Assembly (NCBI GenBank): GCA_027575805.1
Contig: JANBPU010000004.1
Coordinates: forward strand, 62,001 to 126,000
Source of the DNA: Mycoemilia scoparia
Lineage: Eukaryota > Kickxellomycota > Kickxellomycetes > Kickxellales > Kickxellaceae
DNA length: 64,000 nt
Reading direction: 5' to 3'
Part shown: positions 24,449-35,967 of the stretch, in pieces
Position numbering within the stretch: position 1 is the stretch's first letter
Layout of the letters: every line of letters begins with the position of its first letter
The notes under the pieces: generated by a model
Database searches by the model: none
Told to the model about the DNA's origin: nothing
What the model saw: only the letters and a program-made list of their open reading frames with translations
Made by a program: the position numbers and the translations under genes

Positions 24449-25537
24449 TTAAGCTCGGATTTCGGTGGCGGGGATTTTTTCCGAATAGCCGTTTTCCGAA
24501 AAAGAATTAAAGGATTCTTGGCTGGGAGACAAGTCGACAGGCTCGGGAAAGTGGAAGAATGAAGCAGCTTTGTATGAGTTGGGGCAACCGTTTTCATTGT
24601 ACACTATTTCTGGACAAACTGTTGCTATCGAACAGTTTCGTTGTGGGGTAAGCTTGTTGTTTTGATCGATGTTGTTGCTATCCAGTCCCAGCGCAACGCC
24701 AAGTTTTGGCCTACCACCACCGCTGCAATTGGATTGCGATGACTCCGCAACATCGACATTATGAGCTATGAACGAAGAAATATTATCGCTCTCAAGTTCT
24801 GCCGATGGCCAAATTGTAGAGACATGAGGATGGAATCTTACAGACTTTTTATTTGTGCTCTTCAGCTGGTCAAGTAGGTGGTGATTAACTGAACAACGCG
24901 TGAGAGTGCTGGAGCAGCTGTCTGTCCTTCGGGATTTCGGACTCAGCGATCCATACCCACCAACATGAATGCTTGATCTAATATCAGTGGTCTTTTTGGG
25001 GCTGCCGTTGTTGCTGCTGCTGTTCAGAGTGGTCATAGCAGTTGAAGATTGCAATTTTGCTGCATATGAATCTGAACGGCGGCGATACTTGCGGCTCTTT
25101 GTTTCTCTATGTGACTGGTGTTGCTTGTAGTGCGTGCTCTTAATGGCCTTGGTAGGTGACACATTCCAGTGCTCGATGTTATGTGCTAGTGGCTTGGTGC
25201 GTGCTGCCAGCATGGGTTCAGTCACAATGCGACGTCCTCCCCCACGCGCGTTGACCATTGGAGTTCGGAAAAAGTCCGAGCATGTTTCCATCATCAGAGG
25301 CTCGGTTTCTAATAGACCCATACTATGAATGCCACTGCGACACTTCCTTGGAGAGACATATTGTGGCAAACGCTGCTCGTCACCACACCCTGATCCAGCA
25401 TTTGAAGCAACAAATTTGATAACCAGTCTAAGGGCAATGCATGTGGATACAAACGCAATCATGAATATTGGCGATAGTAAAAGCCCCATGAGTTTGTCTG
25501 TAACTGCACTAAAGATCGCAGTTAGCTGTGGTAGCAT
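24449..25537 (-). CDS. Unrecognised membrane-anchored protein with RVxF-like motif
   Basis: Uninterrupted 362-codon ORF; I do not recognise the family. Residues about 17-43 form one hydrophobic segment (LLLSPIFMIAFVSTCIALRL), long enough for a membrane anchor. The rest is hydrophilic, Ser/Asn/Lys-rich and probably disordered, with basic patches (SRKYRRRSD), several SP sites (NVSPTK, GSLSPKSRR, DLSPSQ) and the motif KKSVRFHPHV, which fits the RVxF consensus for protein phosphatase 1 docking. The predicted layout is a short lumenal or extracellular end, one helix and a long cytosolic tail. No neighbour hints at function. Length and lack of stops support a real gene, but no homology anchors it. 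Confidence 0.6.
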   Translation of the reverse strand: MLPQLTAIFSAVTDKLMGLLLSPIFMIAFVSTCIALRLVIKFVASNAGSGCGDEQRLPQYVSPRKCRSGIHSMGLLETEPLMMETCSDFFRTPMVNARGGGRRIVTEPMLAARTKPLAHNIEHWNVSPTKAIKSTHYKQHQSHRETKSRKYRRRSDSYAAKLQSSTAMTTLNSSSNNGSPKKTTDIRSSIHVGGYGSLSPKSRRTDSCSSTLTRCSVNHHLLDQLKSTNKKSVRFHPHVSTIWPSAELESDNISSFIAHNVDVAESSQSNCSGGGRPKLGVALGLDSNNIDQNNKLTPQRNCSIATVCPEIVYNENGCPNSYKAASFFHFPEPVDLSPSQESFNSFSENGYSEKIPATEIRA

Positions 25538-27727
25538 GGCGATAGCGATTCACACGTGTATGGCTGCAGAAAAGGCTGTCAGGTGTATTTTGTGTGTGTA
25601 TGTGGCCAGGCAGTCGATATGTATAAGGGTGTCGAAGCTATAAATCCTGGGAGCCAGAACAGGAGGCAATGCTATGAAATAAAAGAGAGAGTAGAGATGA
25701 AAATTAGGAAAGATTTGTGAGTACAAGAAAAGATGAGGAAATTTGAACGCGACAATAACGAGAGCATGAGCGAAGGGAGCACATCCATGGCTTTTAATGA
25801 GGTTATGTACAGGCTTGTCTGCCAGCAGCCTCATATCCGCATACACTCACTCACAGTGTGACGCAAATATCAAAGCAAGGCGATTATCAAGCACAACACA
25901 AGGAGACTTTTTAAATGGTCATATCAGCCAAATTAGTAGCAGCAGTAGTAAGCATCAACAACAATGCCCATCTCCTGCCCCTCCCCTGCCTCAGAAATTG
26001 GCAGAGAAGCTGCGTTGGGCTGGTTGGATACCAATCAAACAAAAAATTGCCAGCATTTAGTGGTGCTCCAAAGTGGAAATAAGGCAGTCTCAATGGAACG
26101 CGTTCTCTTCTCTCTGCCATCTAAAATAGGAAACCCTAAACAACGCAACCTCCTTTGCACCAATGCCCTTTGGCCCATCTGACTCTGCCTTCAACCACGC
26201 CCGCTTCTACAATGCCCTTGGCGTGAATAAGGTTGATGTCTGGAGAATGTCAGCATAGTGCGTATGGTATATTTCAACCGCTTTCTTCCTTGCAGCGGTA
26301 GTGTGCAGAGAACAAAGTGACCAAAACTCTCTCATAAATCTCTGTTTCTGTATGACTGTGCTATAATAATCGCAGTAGCCGCTACTATTACGAGTACAGC
26401 GCCACATTAAGAACTAGTATTATTGCCACTCTGCCTGCTGCTACTCCTAAACATACATCTCGCAGTCTTAAAACGGCAAGTTAGTCATTGGACAAATTAA
26501 AAAACACCCATGCTTGCTGTCTCCTGATATCACCATGCCTGTACGCCCATTGCTGCAAACCTGTCTGGCTGCTTTGCTCCCTCAACAAGTTTGCGTGTTG
26601 TGGTCTAGAAATTGGTTGCGGATTGTAGGCTTGGAAAACTTGGCTTGACCTGCATACCCATCAAGCCCCAATGCCATTAACGACTTTGAGGTTTTGAAAC
26701 CATTGTTACTCTGCCTGTTTTGACAACTCCTCCCAAGCCTCCAATATAAATAAAAATCAATTAATTGATTTGTTTTTTTCAAGCCCCTGATGTTTTGCCA
26801 TTAATAATACAATCCTTCTCAAAGATGGTAATCGCAATCAAGTAAAAACATGCTGGAGCCTCTATGCCCAGAACAACCCAAGCATAGTCGACTCTTACAT
26901 TTCACAGTCATGTTTGATATTCCGGCCTGTTTCCAGGCCATTCGGGACAGCAAGCTTTTTTTTGGACTGAGAAATCCGCTAAAGCTACAAGTCCTTTTCT
27001 ATAATTAGACAAGGAGGGATATGTGCTTTGTACGAGAGCTTTCACCCAGAGGGAAATCCAATATATTCCAAGACATGATCCACAAGGACCCATTTTAACT
27101 CAACACAGTGCTAAAATTTGCCAATTCGTGGTATTGATGGTGGCTATTGTCTTTATGTATTTCATTTTGGGTTTTTGGCAGTAATCAATTCCACTCTCGC
27201 ATTCTCTGACTCAATTTTTGTATCAAAATTCCAATGAATGTATATACCATTTTTGTACAATTTGCGTATCCAAAGACACAAATTGAAATGCTCATACAAA
27301 TGCCGGTACTGTTTTTTAAAGTGGATTACATTTTTGGGCCTTCGAGGTGCTTTATAATAACCAGTATAAACATTAGTTCCACACAAATGGCAAGTTCTCC
27401 ATCCAAAGGAAACAGACTGGTGCCCTCATACATTCTCTTCAAATCGGCCCATAACCCAAATACACTTTGGCTGGAATCTGACAGATTATTTGCTGCTATC
27501 CAGGGTATTCTTCTGGTGCACACATCTTCAAAGGAGATTCTACCAAATGTAGATACATATGATCAAGTTTTGAGATCAATAAAATCAAATCAATGATGAA
27601 TCAAAGTTTTTATTTTTTAAACTAATGATATTTACAAAAAGTCTATGCTTGCAGCTTCGATGCCATTTCCTAGTTCTGTAACTAACACTGTTAGCTACCT
27701 TATTACTCTTATTATTGCTATTAAACC
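25538..27727. other. Gene-free stretch of 2.2 kb (divergent)
   Basis: Between divergent genes (the membrane protein and RPA49). Only short ORFs; includes one degraded copy of a dispersed repeat near 27383-27570. The part nearest the membrane-protein gene is CT/AG-rich. No RNA gene recognised. Confidence 0.6.
27383..27570 (+). repeat. Dispersed repeat, copy A
   Basis: Shares GGCAAGTTCTCCATC, a TTC(A/C)AATC(G/A)GCCCA(T/C)AACCCA block, a GCTGGA..CT block and TATCCAGG with copy B at 35274-35580, in the same order. It lacks about 90 nt present in copy B. Diverged, with no terminal repeats seen. Confidence 0.6.
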
Positions 27728-29771
27728 ATGGGATCAGGAAAGCGCAAACGGAACTCTGTAAAATCTGCTACAGAAGTTACAGAAGGAGCAGCAGCAGCAC
27801 AAACCGTGTCGACGGCAAATACTCCAACCAAAAAAAGTAGCAAAAAGAACAAGTCCAATACTAGTCGCATCAACATCAATATATCAAAAGAAAGCTTGAA
27901 AGCTGGGCCAGTCTTAGGTAGCTATAATGTATTCATTCTTAAATTGTTTATGAAAACCAAATTGATTCAATTCAAATTTCTATTCACTTACAATACGAAG
28001 CTATTGTGTATATGTAGGAACTTTCCCAGGAACTATGCCACCACAAGCATCTATATTCCATGCATATAACAAAAACGATAGAGATGGTAACCCCAGTCAA
28101 AGGATAGTGGTCACAGAAACCGATCGAGCTGAGTTTGTAGGTACAAACTTTGGTTCCGACGCTCCACCAACAGGAAGATTCCAGTAAGTAGTAGTATAAA
28201 TGGACCGCACCGTAACATCTTAAAAGGTAATCATTTATGTATCGATGCGCTTTATTTCTAATACTGTTGGCGCTATTTATAATAGATACATGATTGGCTT
28301 ATACAACAAGAATGAAAATAAGGTCGAGCTTAAGCTTGTCCCGCATCTTCATTTTAATTCGGTGATAAAGGCATTGAAAGACAGCCAGAATATTGCTGAA
28401 AATAGCCTTAATAGAGTAAGTATAGAAATCAGAAATAAATAAATGTTTGTTAGAGTCAAACACTGAAACATGTCGCTCATGGTTTCTATGAAAAATTAAA
28501 AAACAACACTAAATAGGATCAAATACGTGAAGCTCGTAATGTTTTGGGTGAAGCCTTTGGTAGTAAAAAGAGGAAAGCCAAGATCCGTGCTGAAGAACGC
28601 AACAGAATTGATATGGGCAAGATCGGCGACGCAGCTGATGTTATCGGCGCAAGTATTGAAACAAGAACATTGGATATGCCTACCAAAGCCGAGCTTATGG
28701 ATGAGGCTGACTCTGTTCGCCCCATACCAGCACACAATATGCAAGCAACCGTTCCTAAAGACATATACGACATGACCGATATTCTGAGTCCTGAAGACTC
28801 ATCAATGCTGCCTATTCATGGTATAATAAATGCCAAGGATGTAAAGGAGCGTGTCCGCAACTTGCCAATAAAGTACGCATCTTATAGCCTTTTCATAGAC
28901 TGCCATACATATAAAGTGCGTATATAAGTAGGCTAGTATGGGTTACTAACAAGTTTTCATATCTGTTGATGCTGTGTTGTATAGTTCATCCTTTGTCAAC
29001 AAGCGTTTGGCTGTAGAATTGAGCAAAACCAATAAGAACCGCATCAAGATTCGCCAGATCGTGTACCTGTCCTACCTTTTGAAGTTCAGATCATTGTCTG
29101 AAAAGAGTCTTAACCGGAAATCCATGGTTCTTAAATCGTTCAACTCTCCACCAGATGCCATACTGGATACACTTTATTCCAAGTTTACAACCAGTGTGGC
29201 TGGTATTGTAGATTCTGACGGAAACCCAGTGTAGGTTCTAGATGCTATAAAAGCACATACATAATAGACTTGGCGCACAAACAAATTGCAACGAGATCAC
29301 TGAATAATGAATATTGATTTGATGATATTTTTATAGATATCGTATGACTCCCTTCTTGAAGGACAAGATTACTTGTTATATAATTGTCCTGATGCTTGCA
29401 CTAAGTGATTGGATTCTAGCTCCTACTGTCCTTGCCCAAGAAACATCAATCCCCGCCAAAAAGTATGTATACTCACACATAATCTCTCTCACTCTTATAA
29501 TATTGTTATCTAGGATCTGTTGCTAATCAAGTTATTTGGAACACACAATGATACATGGATTTTGCTAAACATAATGGTATGGTGCTATTTGATTTGTTTT
29601 CATAGGGCAACCGAGTACTTGAAGAGCGTTGGCTGCAAAATCGAACAGGCCACCAAGGATGAACTTCTCAAGATGGGGGCGCCAGTTGATGACGGAAAAG
29701 GTGCATTGGCAAAGGCCGTTTTACATGCACCACTCGAATTTCCCAAAGCCCGCTTATTTAGGGCAAAATAA
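27728..29771 (+). CDS. RPA49: DNA-directed RNA polymerase I subunit RPA49
   Basis: Subunit of the Pol I heterodimer (with RPA34) that helps initiation and elongation of rRNA transcription in the nucleolus. Exons 27728-27917, 28018-28183, 28286-28415, 28517-28872, 28985-29230, 29337-29462 and 29606-29771 give 459 aa. A basic, disordered N-terminus (KKSSKKNKS) is followed by the dimerisation domain (GTFPGTMPP, NKVELKLVPH), a linker (DIYDMTDILSPED) and the C-terminal tandem winged-helix domain (RIKIRQIVYLSYLLKF to the end). Yeast Rpa49 has 415 aa, so the length is normal. All six junctions keep phase and family sequence. The start is the ATG in GCTATTAAACCATGG. Confidence 0.9.
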
Positions 29772-29952
29772 CGTAAATATCTCTTGTTTTGTTTTTATAT
29801 TTCAATTTTTCATAGCACTACTGTAGCTGTAGCTATTGCTGCTGCTGTTAAAATCAAAGCTTTGTGGCTTGAAAAAAACACATACAAAGACTATGAAAAC
29901 CCTCAACGACACACTTCCTTTTAAAAGAATAAAAACAAATAATAATGGTGAT

Positions 29953-30060
29953 TGGCAACAAAAACATTGGGAATATGGATCGTAATATTTGAAGGATTCC
30001 TTTTGGCTGCCAACGATTATAGGGTTGACCACACAACTTATTGGCAAATATTCACCTTTC
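29953..30060 (+). repeat. Dispersed repeat, copy C
   Basis: Matches copy B (35274-35400) along its length: GGGAATATGGATCGTAAT, TTTGAAGGATTCCTTTTGG, a TGCCAACGATTATAGGG block and TTCACCTTTCAA, each with a similar, ordered partner in copy B. It covers the 5' half of copy B, while copy A covers mainly the 3' half. Confidence 0.55.
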
Positions 30061-31308
30061 AAGTATAGCTGATATGCTCTAGTTAGACAGTGTTTAGTGG
30101 ACGGTGCCTAGTCAAGATGTTAAGTCGAGGAACAGAGTAAAATGTTGTATAGAATCAGCATCAAGAATGGTGTCATATCGCTCAAGGCAACATGAATTCC
30201 ATTCACAACCAGATAGATTTCTGAGAACTGCCACTGCCAAAAGGGAATATTAAATTGCAAATTTATAAACCTGTCATACAAACCAGTGTTTATTGGGCCT
30301 GAACAGCTCATGGACCTCTGCATCACATGAAAAATACAGGTTTTTCTGTTTGCACACCGAAGTTACTACGGGGACATCTCCAATTCAATAAATAACAAAC
30401 TGGCGTCATGGCAGCCTGTCCCATTGATAGATCAGCCACCCTAGAGCCGATTGTTATATCAGCTGCTGTTGGGACACTTTTGTACATGTACAATCGTGGG
30501 CAGTGAAAGTGAGGGTGAGGCTTTTTATCATTAATTGTTTCTGTATGCCGATTTATCCAGCCAGCTATCTTGAAACTAAATGCTGAAAGCAGAAGGAGGC
30601 GAAGGTCTTGGTTGGTGGAGTAACAATGGTGGACTGCAAGCCCAGAGACATCTTGCATGAATACAAAGGCTTGTCCACCAATTTTATTGACCATTTTACA
30701 TTTTATGGACCGCATGTATGTTGTGACAGCAGCAGAGGAATCTTTTCCATATCCACCTCCTGGAAATACCGCCTTGATATGCAGGAACAGCTATGAAAGC
30801 ACCAAGAGTAGTAATAGTAGCGATAGCGGTAGTAGTAGCAGCAGCAGCACAATCTTGGTAGTAGCTATAGTACTGATATGAATCTAGAACTGTCCAGTAT
30901 GGTAGTAACTTCATCCTTATCAGCGAGGAGGTGTGTGGAGAGCAGTTTGTGAAAGTAGTAGTGACCACAAAGGCTTTCTAGATGGCTGAGAATCTGGGAC
31001 CAGAACAAGTTAGGATTTCTTTGCTGATTGTTACACAGACATATAATCCACTTTCAAGCCCGAATATAGTTAATGCCCCCAAAGGCTAGCACAGGGTGCC
31101 AGGCAGCTGGAAGGAACTTGGGCTTAGACAAATATAGAATGTTTTTATTGAAAACAATGCCCAGATTGGAGGCTGGCACATTAGGCAAGTGTATAGCGAA
31201 GTGTCTGGCGGTGAGCAGCAGCGATTGAAGGGCGACGGACTGTGGAATATCCTACTACTACCCTTGCCATCGTGTCCAATTGACGCAAAGGAAAAGCGGT
31301 GAATAGTA

Positions 31309-31575
31309 GTGTTAAATGCATTTCGATCTCAGCTCTCTGTTGGCACCATGGTGGCCGGCTATGAGGGGTCAGACGCCTGGTGTACATCTACTCACAAGAT
31401 TATTCGACCCGAACTGCCTGGTGCCGACATGCCCATTGCTGGCGTACATGTGCTGAGGTTGCTTGAAGTTCAAGACAACCTGGATCCAGATGTTTCGGTC
31501 CGCCAAGGACCAGATAACAGAGACGATGCGATGACAGCGATTAGTGGACGAACCAGACTGGATGCAAGTGGATGA
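31309..31575 (+). other. Orphan 88-codon ORF in GC-richer patch (doubtful gene)
   Basis: An ATG-to-stop ORF of 88 codons in a patch with higher GC than its surroundings. The product (with segments GADMPIAGVHVLRLLEVQD and RQGPDNRDDAMTAISGR) resembles nothing I know. An opposite-strand ORF of similar length overlaps it, so chance is quite possible. It may be an upstream ORF, a gene remnant or part of a long leader. Confidence 0.2.
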
Positions 31576-32955
31576 CAGAGAGTGGCTATGACATGATGGG
31601 CTGTTGAACCACACGCTCACTCGCATTCACTATTCAGTGTCCAGGGCTGAAAGTGAGAAAGAGAGAGACTGTTCAAGTTCGCACACTGCGCCACTTAGAG
31701 CTCTTGTTTCTCACTACCAAAGAAGCACACACCTGCGAGTGCCTGCTTGTATGGGTGTGTGGAGGAGGTCGTAAATTACCAAGCAGAGCCAATCAGCAGC
31801 TTACACACATTTGAATGCCCAGAATGTAAAGCTTGGCGAGACAATAGGCAGATTTGCCAGAGTGAATGCTCCTACACAAGCCAGGTTGTATGCATGTGTG
31901 GGAGTACAGAAGCACTTTTTATAGTCTATGCTCGCATTCTAGATATGTTCCCTGTTTCTCTAGGCGTGTCAGCCTCGCACATTATGCTTTGAATAAGGGC
32001 AATGTGCAGTTAACCCCTCTGAGCAACCCTGCTCTCCGACCGGCTTGCAACCTTTATTTACATGCTCAAAGTCTCTCCTTTAAGTTCTGCTTCCCTCTTT
32101 CTTTTTATTCCATTCTATTTCGTTACTTTGTGACTTTCTACGCATCCATTTATCTTCGCACGGCCTCAGCTCGAGCCTATCTTTCATTTTACTTCAAAGA
32201 CACCATACATTTGTCAATATAAGCCAAGTTAGCTTTAACTAATATCCTGTAAGGTTCCCATCATCTTCTATACTATTTATTGTTGTATTTGTTTTGCTGG
32301 TCGCCATATATTCCCCCCTCCTCTCCCCATTTTCTTCATCGCGCTCTCCCACAACTACTGGGCAGGCCATTGCTTGCCATGAAGAATGTTTTGTAGCACA
32401 CATCTGATCTAGGACAGTGCCAATAGGGACACACGCATTTACACGAACTTGCACCACCCATACAGACAACATGGCCTTGGTGTATGTGTGGGCTTTGGTA
32501 TGGGCATGCCTCGCCATCATCGGTCTGTACCGGCGGAGGTAATAGTAGTAGCAGCACCGCCAGTGGTGCTACTATTGCTAGGGTGTTGGCTAGGGTGGTG
32601 CACGCGTGTGTGTGGGAATGGATGGTAGAAATGGCACCCAGACAGAAAAATTCCCTTATAACATAAGGGTATTTTATTTTTGGAAGCCAAAGCCCCCATT
32701 ATGCTTTTTCTGTGTTTCGCTGTAGCTTTACAGGCTTATGCAGAGTGTGGTTGTTCAACTGCGATTTCCATACCTTGTTTGTCCATGATGGTGATGATGA
32801 TGGCCCAAACGTTACAGTGCTCACTACTATTTATAACTGTCCCTTTACTTCACATAATGTGTCCTTTTGGTTATATCCATTCTTTCGATTTATACTTATT
32901 TTGTTCTTCTTTCCCTCCCTTTTTGGCTCTTGCCATATGTTATATTCTTTAGGTT

Positions 32956-34833
32956 ATGAACTCTCACACAATTGAATCACCCATGGCTCACTTTAATGAT
33001 GATACCTCCGCATACTTCCGCGCTGTTGCTGCTGTTGCCGCTGTAGCCACATCCTCTGCCTGCGGCTCACAGATACTATCAAACCCTGCTTTGCCGACTA
33101 GGTCCTATTCCGCCCCCAGGACGCCAAGTGGTGGGAGATCACTAAACACTGCTACCAATGGGCTGGATAGATCTGCAGCTGCAGCAGCCGGCTATATTGA
33201 TGGCCAGCCTACCGACGGCTCTTTTATTCATGCACCAACTCCCTTGAATCGTGTTAATTTAGATTCTCTACTTGGTTTTATCAGCCCTCCACCTCCAAAG
33301 GTCCTTAACGACGTCTTCTTTTCACCTGCACACAACGAATCTCCTAATCTATATCCCTTCCCAGTAGCCCCAAAGTACACGAAAAGCCAGGCCACCACCG
33401 GGTACTGCTCTCCAACAGACACCTTCCTCGAGCCAGACTATTTGGACATCACGAGCCCATCGTCAGAACTAACCATTTTCGATGAGGCCACCAAGAATTT
33501 TGCACCCACCCCAGAATCCATGGCTTTCTGGAGTTCCGATGAATCGGACTCTGTTGCTGGCTCTGAGTTCAGCACCAGGCTACCTTCCCCTGCGCCATCG
33601 CTGGTCACGGAGGGTGTTTGTGGCTCCATTAGCTACAAGAGCACTCCTGATATGACGATTTCCCCCGTCGATCTGACTATAAATGGAATAAATGACGAAA
33701 AGAGATCAACGTAAGTACACACACACTCACACTCTCTATACTATTAAATTGACCGATTTTCAACAACCTGGATGTGTATATGTGAAGCGGTGGTGGTGCA
33801 ATTGTATCAGATTCACTTTTGAAGATTTCTAACTGATCGATCCTTTTTTATGTGTGTATAGCCCACCACTTACAGACCCACTCTCTGAGAGCGATGCCAG
33901 CACAAAGTGCGACGATATTGTTGAACAAACTAACGATTCCAGGGAAAGCCTTAAGCCCACCATATTCGAGCAGCTCACGGGCTCTGGTGTCGACTGGTGT
34001 CGCTATTGTGGAACTACCGAGGGCATCAACTGGCGCCCTGGCCCATGGGGCAAGCGTACCCTTTGCAAGTAAGTTAAAATATCTTTTATTACTGATATAT
34101 GATTTTGTTGTGCTTTGTGAATATTTGTGTGACACAAAACAACCGATTGCTGACAAAAGAGCCATTGTTTGTTTTATAGTAAACATGGATGCGATTACAA
34201 AGGGTACGGCTTTGCTTCTAAAATGCCAAGACTAAACCTTCGTGACTTTATTGACGAGCCTCTAGCTAGCCGCATCAGGCCAGTTTTGCAATCTTGTAAG
34301 AATTTTTACCACATATTTTTTGCGAATATTCACGTTCCAAACTGAGCTCTAACACATTACTATTTCCTTCGTTCATAGATTGTCAAGAATGTCAATCAGG
34401 AGATTCATTTGTTGACAACACACTTGTCCAGTGTGATGGCTGCCATAGGGCCTACCACCAGGACTGTTATTCCGGAACAATACCCACCTCAGTAGTATCA
34501 GATGGCTCAAAATGGTATTGCAACAAGAGCTGCCAGGACAATCTCAAAAAACAAAAGATATATGTGGAGCTTCCAAAAAAGAGGCTTCCATTCATGTGTG
34601 CTTCCAAGCATAGCAATAGCCACCAATCAGATAAGGCCAAGTCCGCAGCCAGTGGTGGCCAGGCTGGCCTGCAAAACAAAAATACTTCTACGACAACCCC
34701 TGGATACAGATCTAGAAAAAGAATAGCCAAGTCGAGCTCCTCGGATGATATGGCCGCCTCCCAGCCAAGGGCTAAAATTCGCAAATCAACTCGTGCCTCG
34801 CGCTCTTCAACCAAGCAGCAGCGCCAGGGTTAA
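32956..34833 (+). CDS. GATA-like zinc finger plus PHD finger protein
   Basis: Exons 32956-33710, 33862-34068, 34180-34295 and 34379-34833 give 510 aa. Residues 1-280 are low-complexity (Ala, Ser, Pro). Near 294-325 is a GATA-like finger: CRYCGTTEGINWRPGPWG then KRTLCNKHGC. It has the WRPGPWG core of GATA fingers, but the final CNxC pair reads CNKH, followed by GC. Residues about 361-413 form a full C4HC3 PHD finger (CQEC, CDGC, H, C, WYCNKSC), a type of domain that often reads histone tails. The C-terminus is Lys/Arg/Ser-rich, probably nuclear and DNA-binding. A chromatin-linked transcription regulator is likely (inference); I cannot name an ortholog. Leader introns or extra 5' exons are possible. 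Confidence 0.85.
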
Positions 34834-35967
34834 ACGGCAAAACGGCATCTTTGGTCAAGATGGATGGTATAGACCACCCACCTCCCTTCTTGGTGCCGCG
34901 TACACACTCCACACATATACATATATACATACATATATAATCTTATTAGCATGGGTATCGAGATATGCTGTGAATCGTAATCGCAAAGATTGATCACACA
35001 CAATTGTATATTTGCTACCCATCGTTTTCTCGCATTGCATAGATATTTACCTATAATTCTAACCTCCCCACCTTTCCCACACATACATACACCCGTCTTA
35101 AGCAATTGTTAGTGCTTTCAACTGAAGCATTTTGTATCATACAAAGAATTTTCATTTTCCTCTACATCCCCCTTCTTTTAAATAAATTTAGGTTTCCACA
35201 TGTTTTATTCTGTTTGGCGCTGATGAAAATATTTGCTTTCCTAATACGTAGACAATGGGCCATTGCCAGATCATCATGTTATACGGCAAGTTCTCCATCA
35301 AAAGGGAACATATGGGTAACCATCTTTGAAGATTACTTTTTGGTGCTAATGATTATAGAGGCAATCACAGCCAAATGGATGACTATATAGCCCTTCAAAA
35401 ATAATCACTCATATAAATGCCCTCTCACACACTTTTCCAATCAGCCCACAACCCATACATTTTAGCTGGAGACTCAGGGATGATTGGCTAGTATCCAGGC
35501 TTATATCATAGTATAGTACCCTTTTGGAGGCAACTCTGCCATATTTGACAAAAGTGGGTGCTGTGTGGTACTATTATATGCCACTGTATACAAGCATCAT
35601 CTTTCTTCAAAGGGCTGGTTTATCGTATACACACATTTTAAATTGTGTTTGAAGGCAAGAGTATGTGAATTTTACCTCTTCTAATATAAAGCCTACCTCT
35701 CTCTATTTATTAGAATGGGCCTCTCTTTTTTCAGTGCTGACTGCTCGATTTTGCTGCTTTGAACAAAAAACACAAGGTTCATAGGTGATTATGCGCTGAT
35801 TTAGGCATATATTAATTTAGCACTCATGCGTGTGTCTTGATCAGACAGGAACCACGCACAAAGATGGAATGGAGGGGCCACAAAGTCACATATACAACCT
35901 TGAATTCGCTTTTTGCTGTCCAAAACTTATCATAACTTTAGAAGCATAAAAGTGTGTAGTATTATAT
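34834..35967. other. Intergenic region with repeat copy B
   Basis: 1.1 kb between two plus-strand genes. Contains a (CA/TA)n run near 34905-34940 and the longest copy of the dispersed repeat. No gene supported. Confidence 0.6.
35274..35580 (+). repeat. Dispersed repeat, copy B (longest)
   Basis: About 300 nt. The 5' part matches copy C (29953-30060) and the 5' end plus 3' part match copy A (27383-27570), so it links the two. No ORF, target-site duplication or long terminal inverted repeat was visible by eye. Confidence 0.6.

Larger units (their letters stand above)
29772..32955. other. Gene-free stretch of 3.2 kb upstream of the GATA/PHD gene
   Basis: The longest gap in the window. It contains a degraded dispersed repeat near 29953-30060, short imperfect GTA/GCA trinucleotide runs near 30810-30850, and a locally GC-richer part (about 31150-31660) with an 88-codon ORF. 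From about 32050 on it is pyrimidine-rich, as expected for the promoter and leader of the downstream gene; CTTTAG just before 32956 could be the acceptor of a leader intron. Confidence 0.55.

Noticed and set aside
1870..31077. Word TTAATGCC/GGCATTAA recurring in intergenic DNA (1870, 1894, 17924, 31070)
   Set aside because: Four hits of an 8-mer in 64 kb on both strands is only slightly above chance; not enough for a motif family.
32680..32952. ORF with a signal-peptide-like start just before the GATA/PHD gene
   Set aside because: Its hydrophobicity comes from pyrimidine-rich leader sequence and its stop is the likely splice acceptor; no homology seen.
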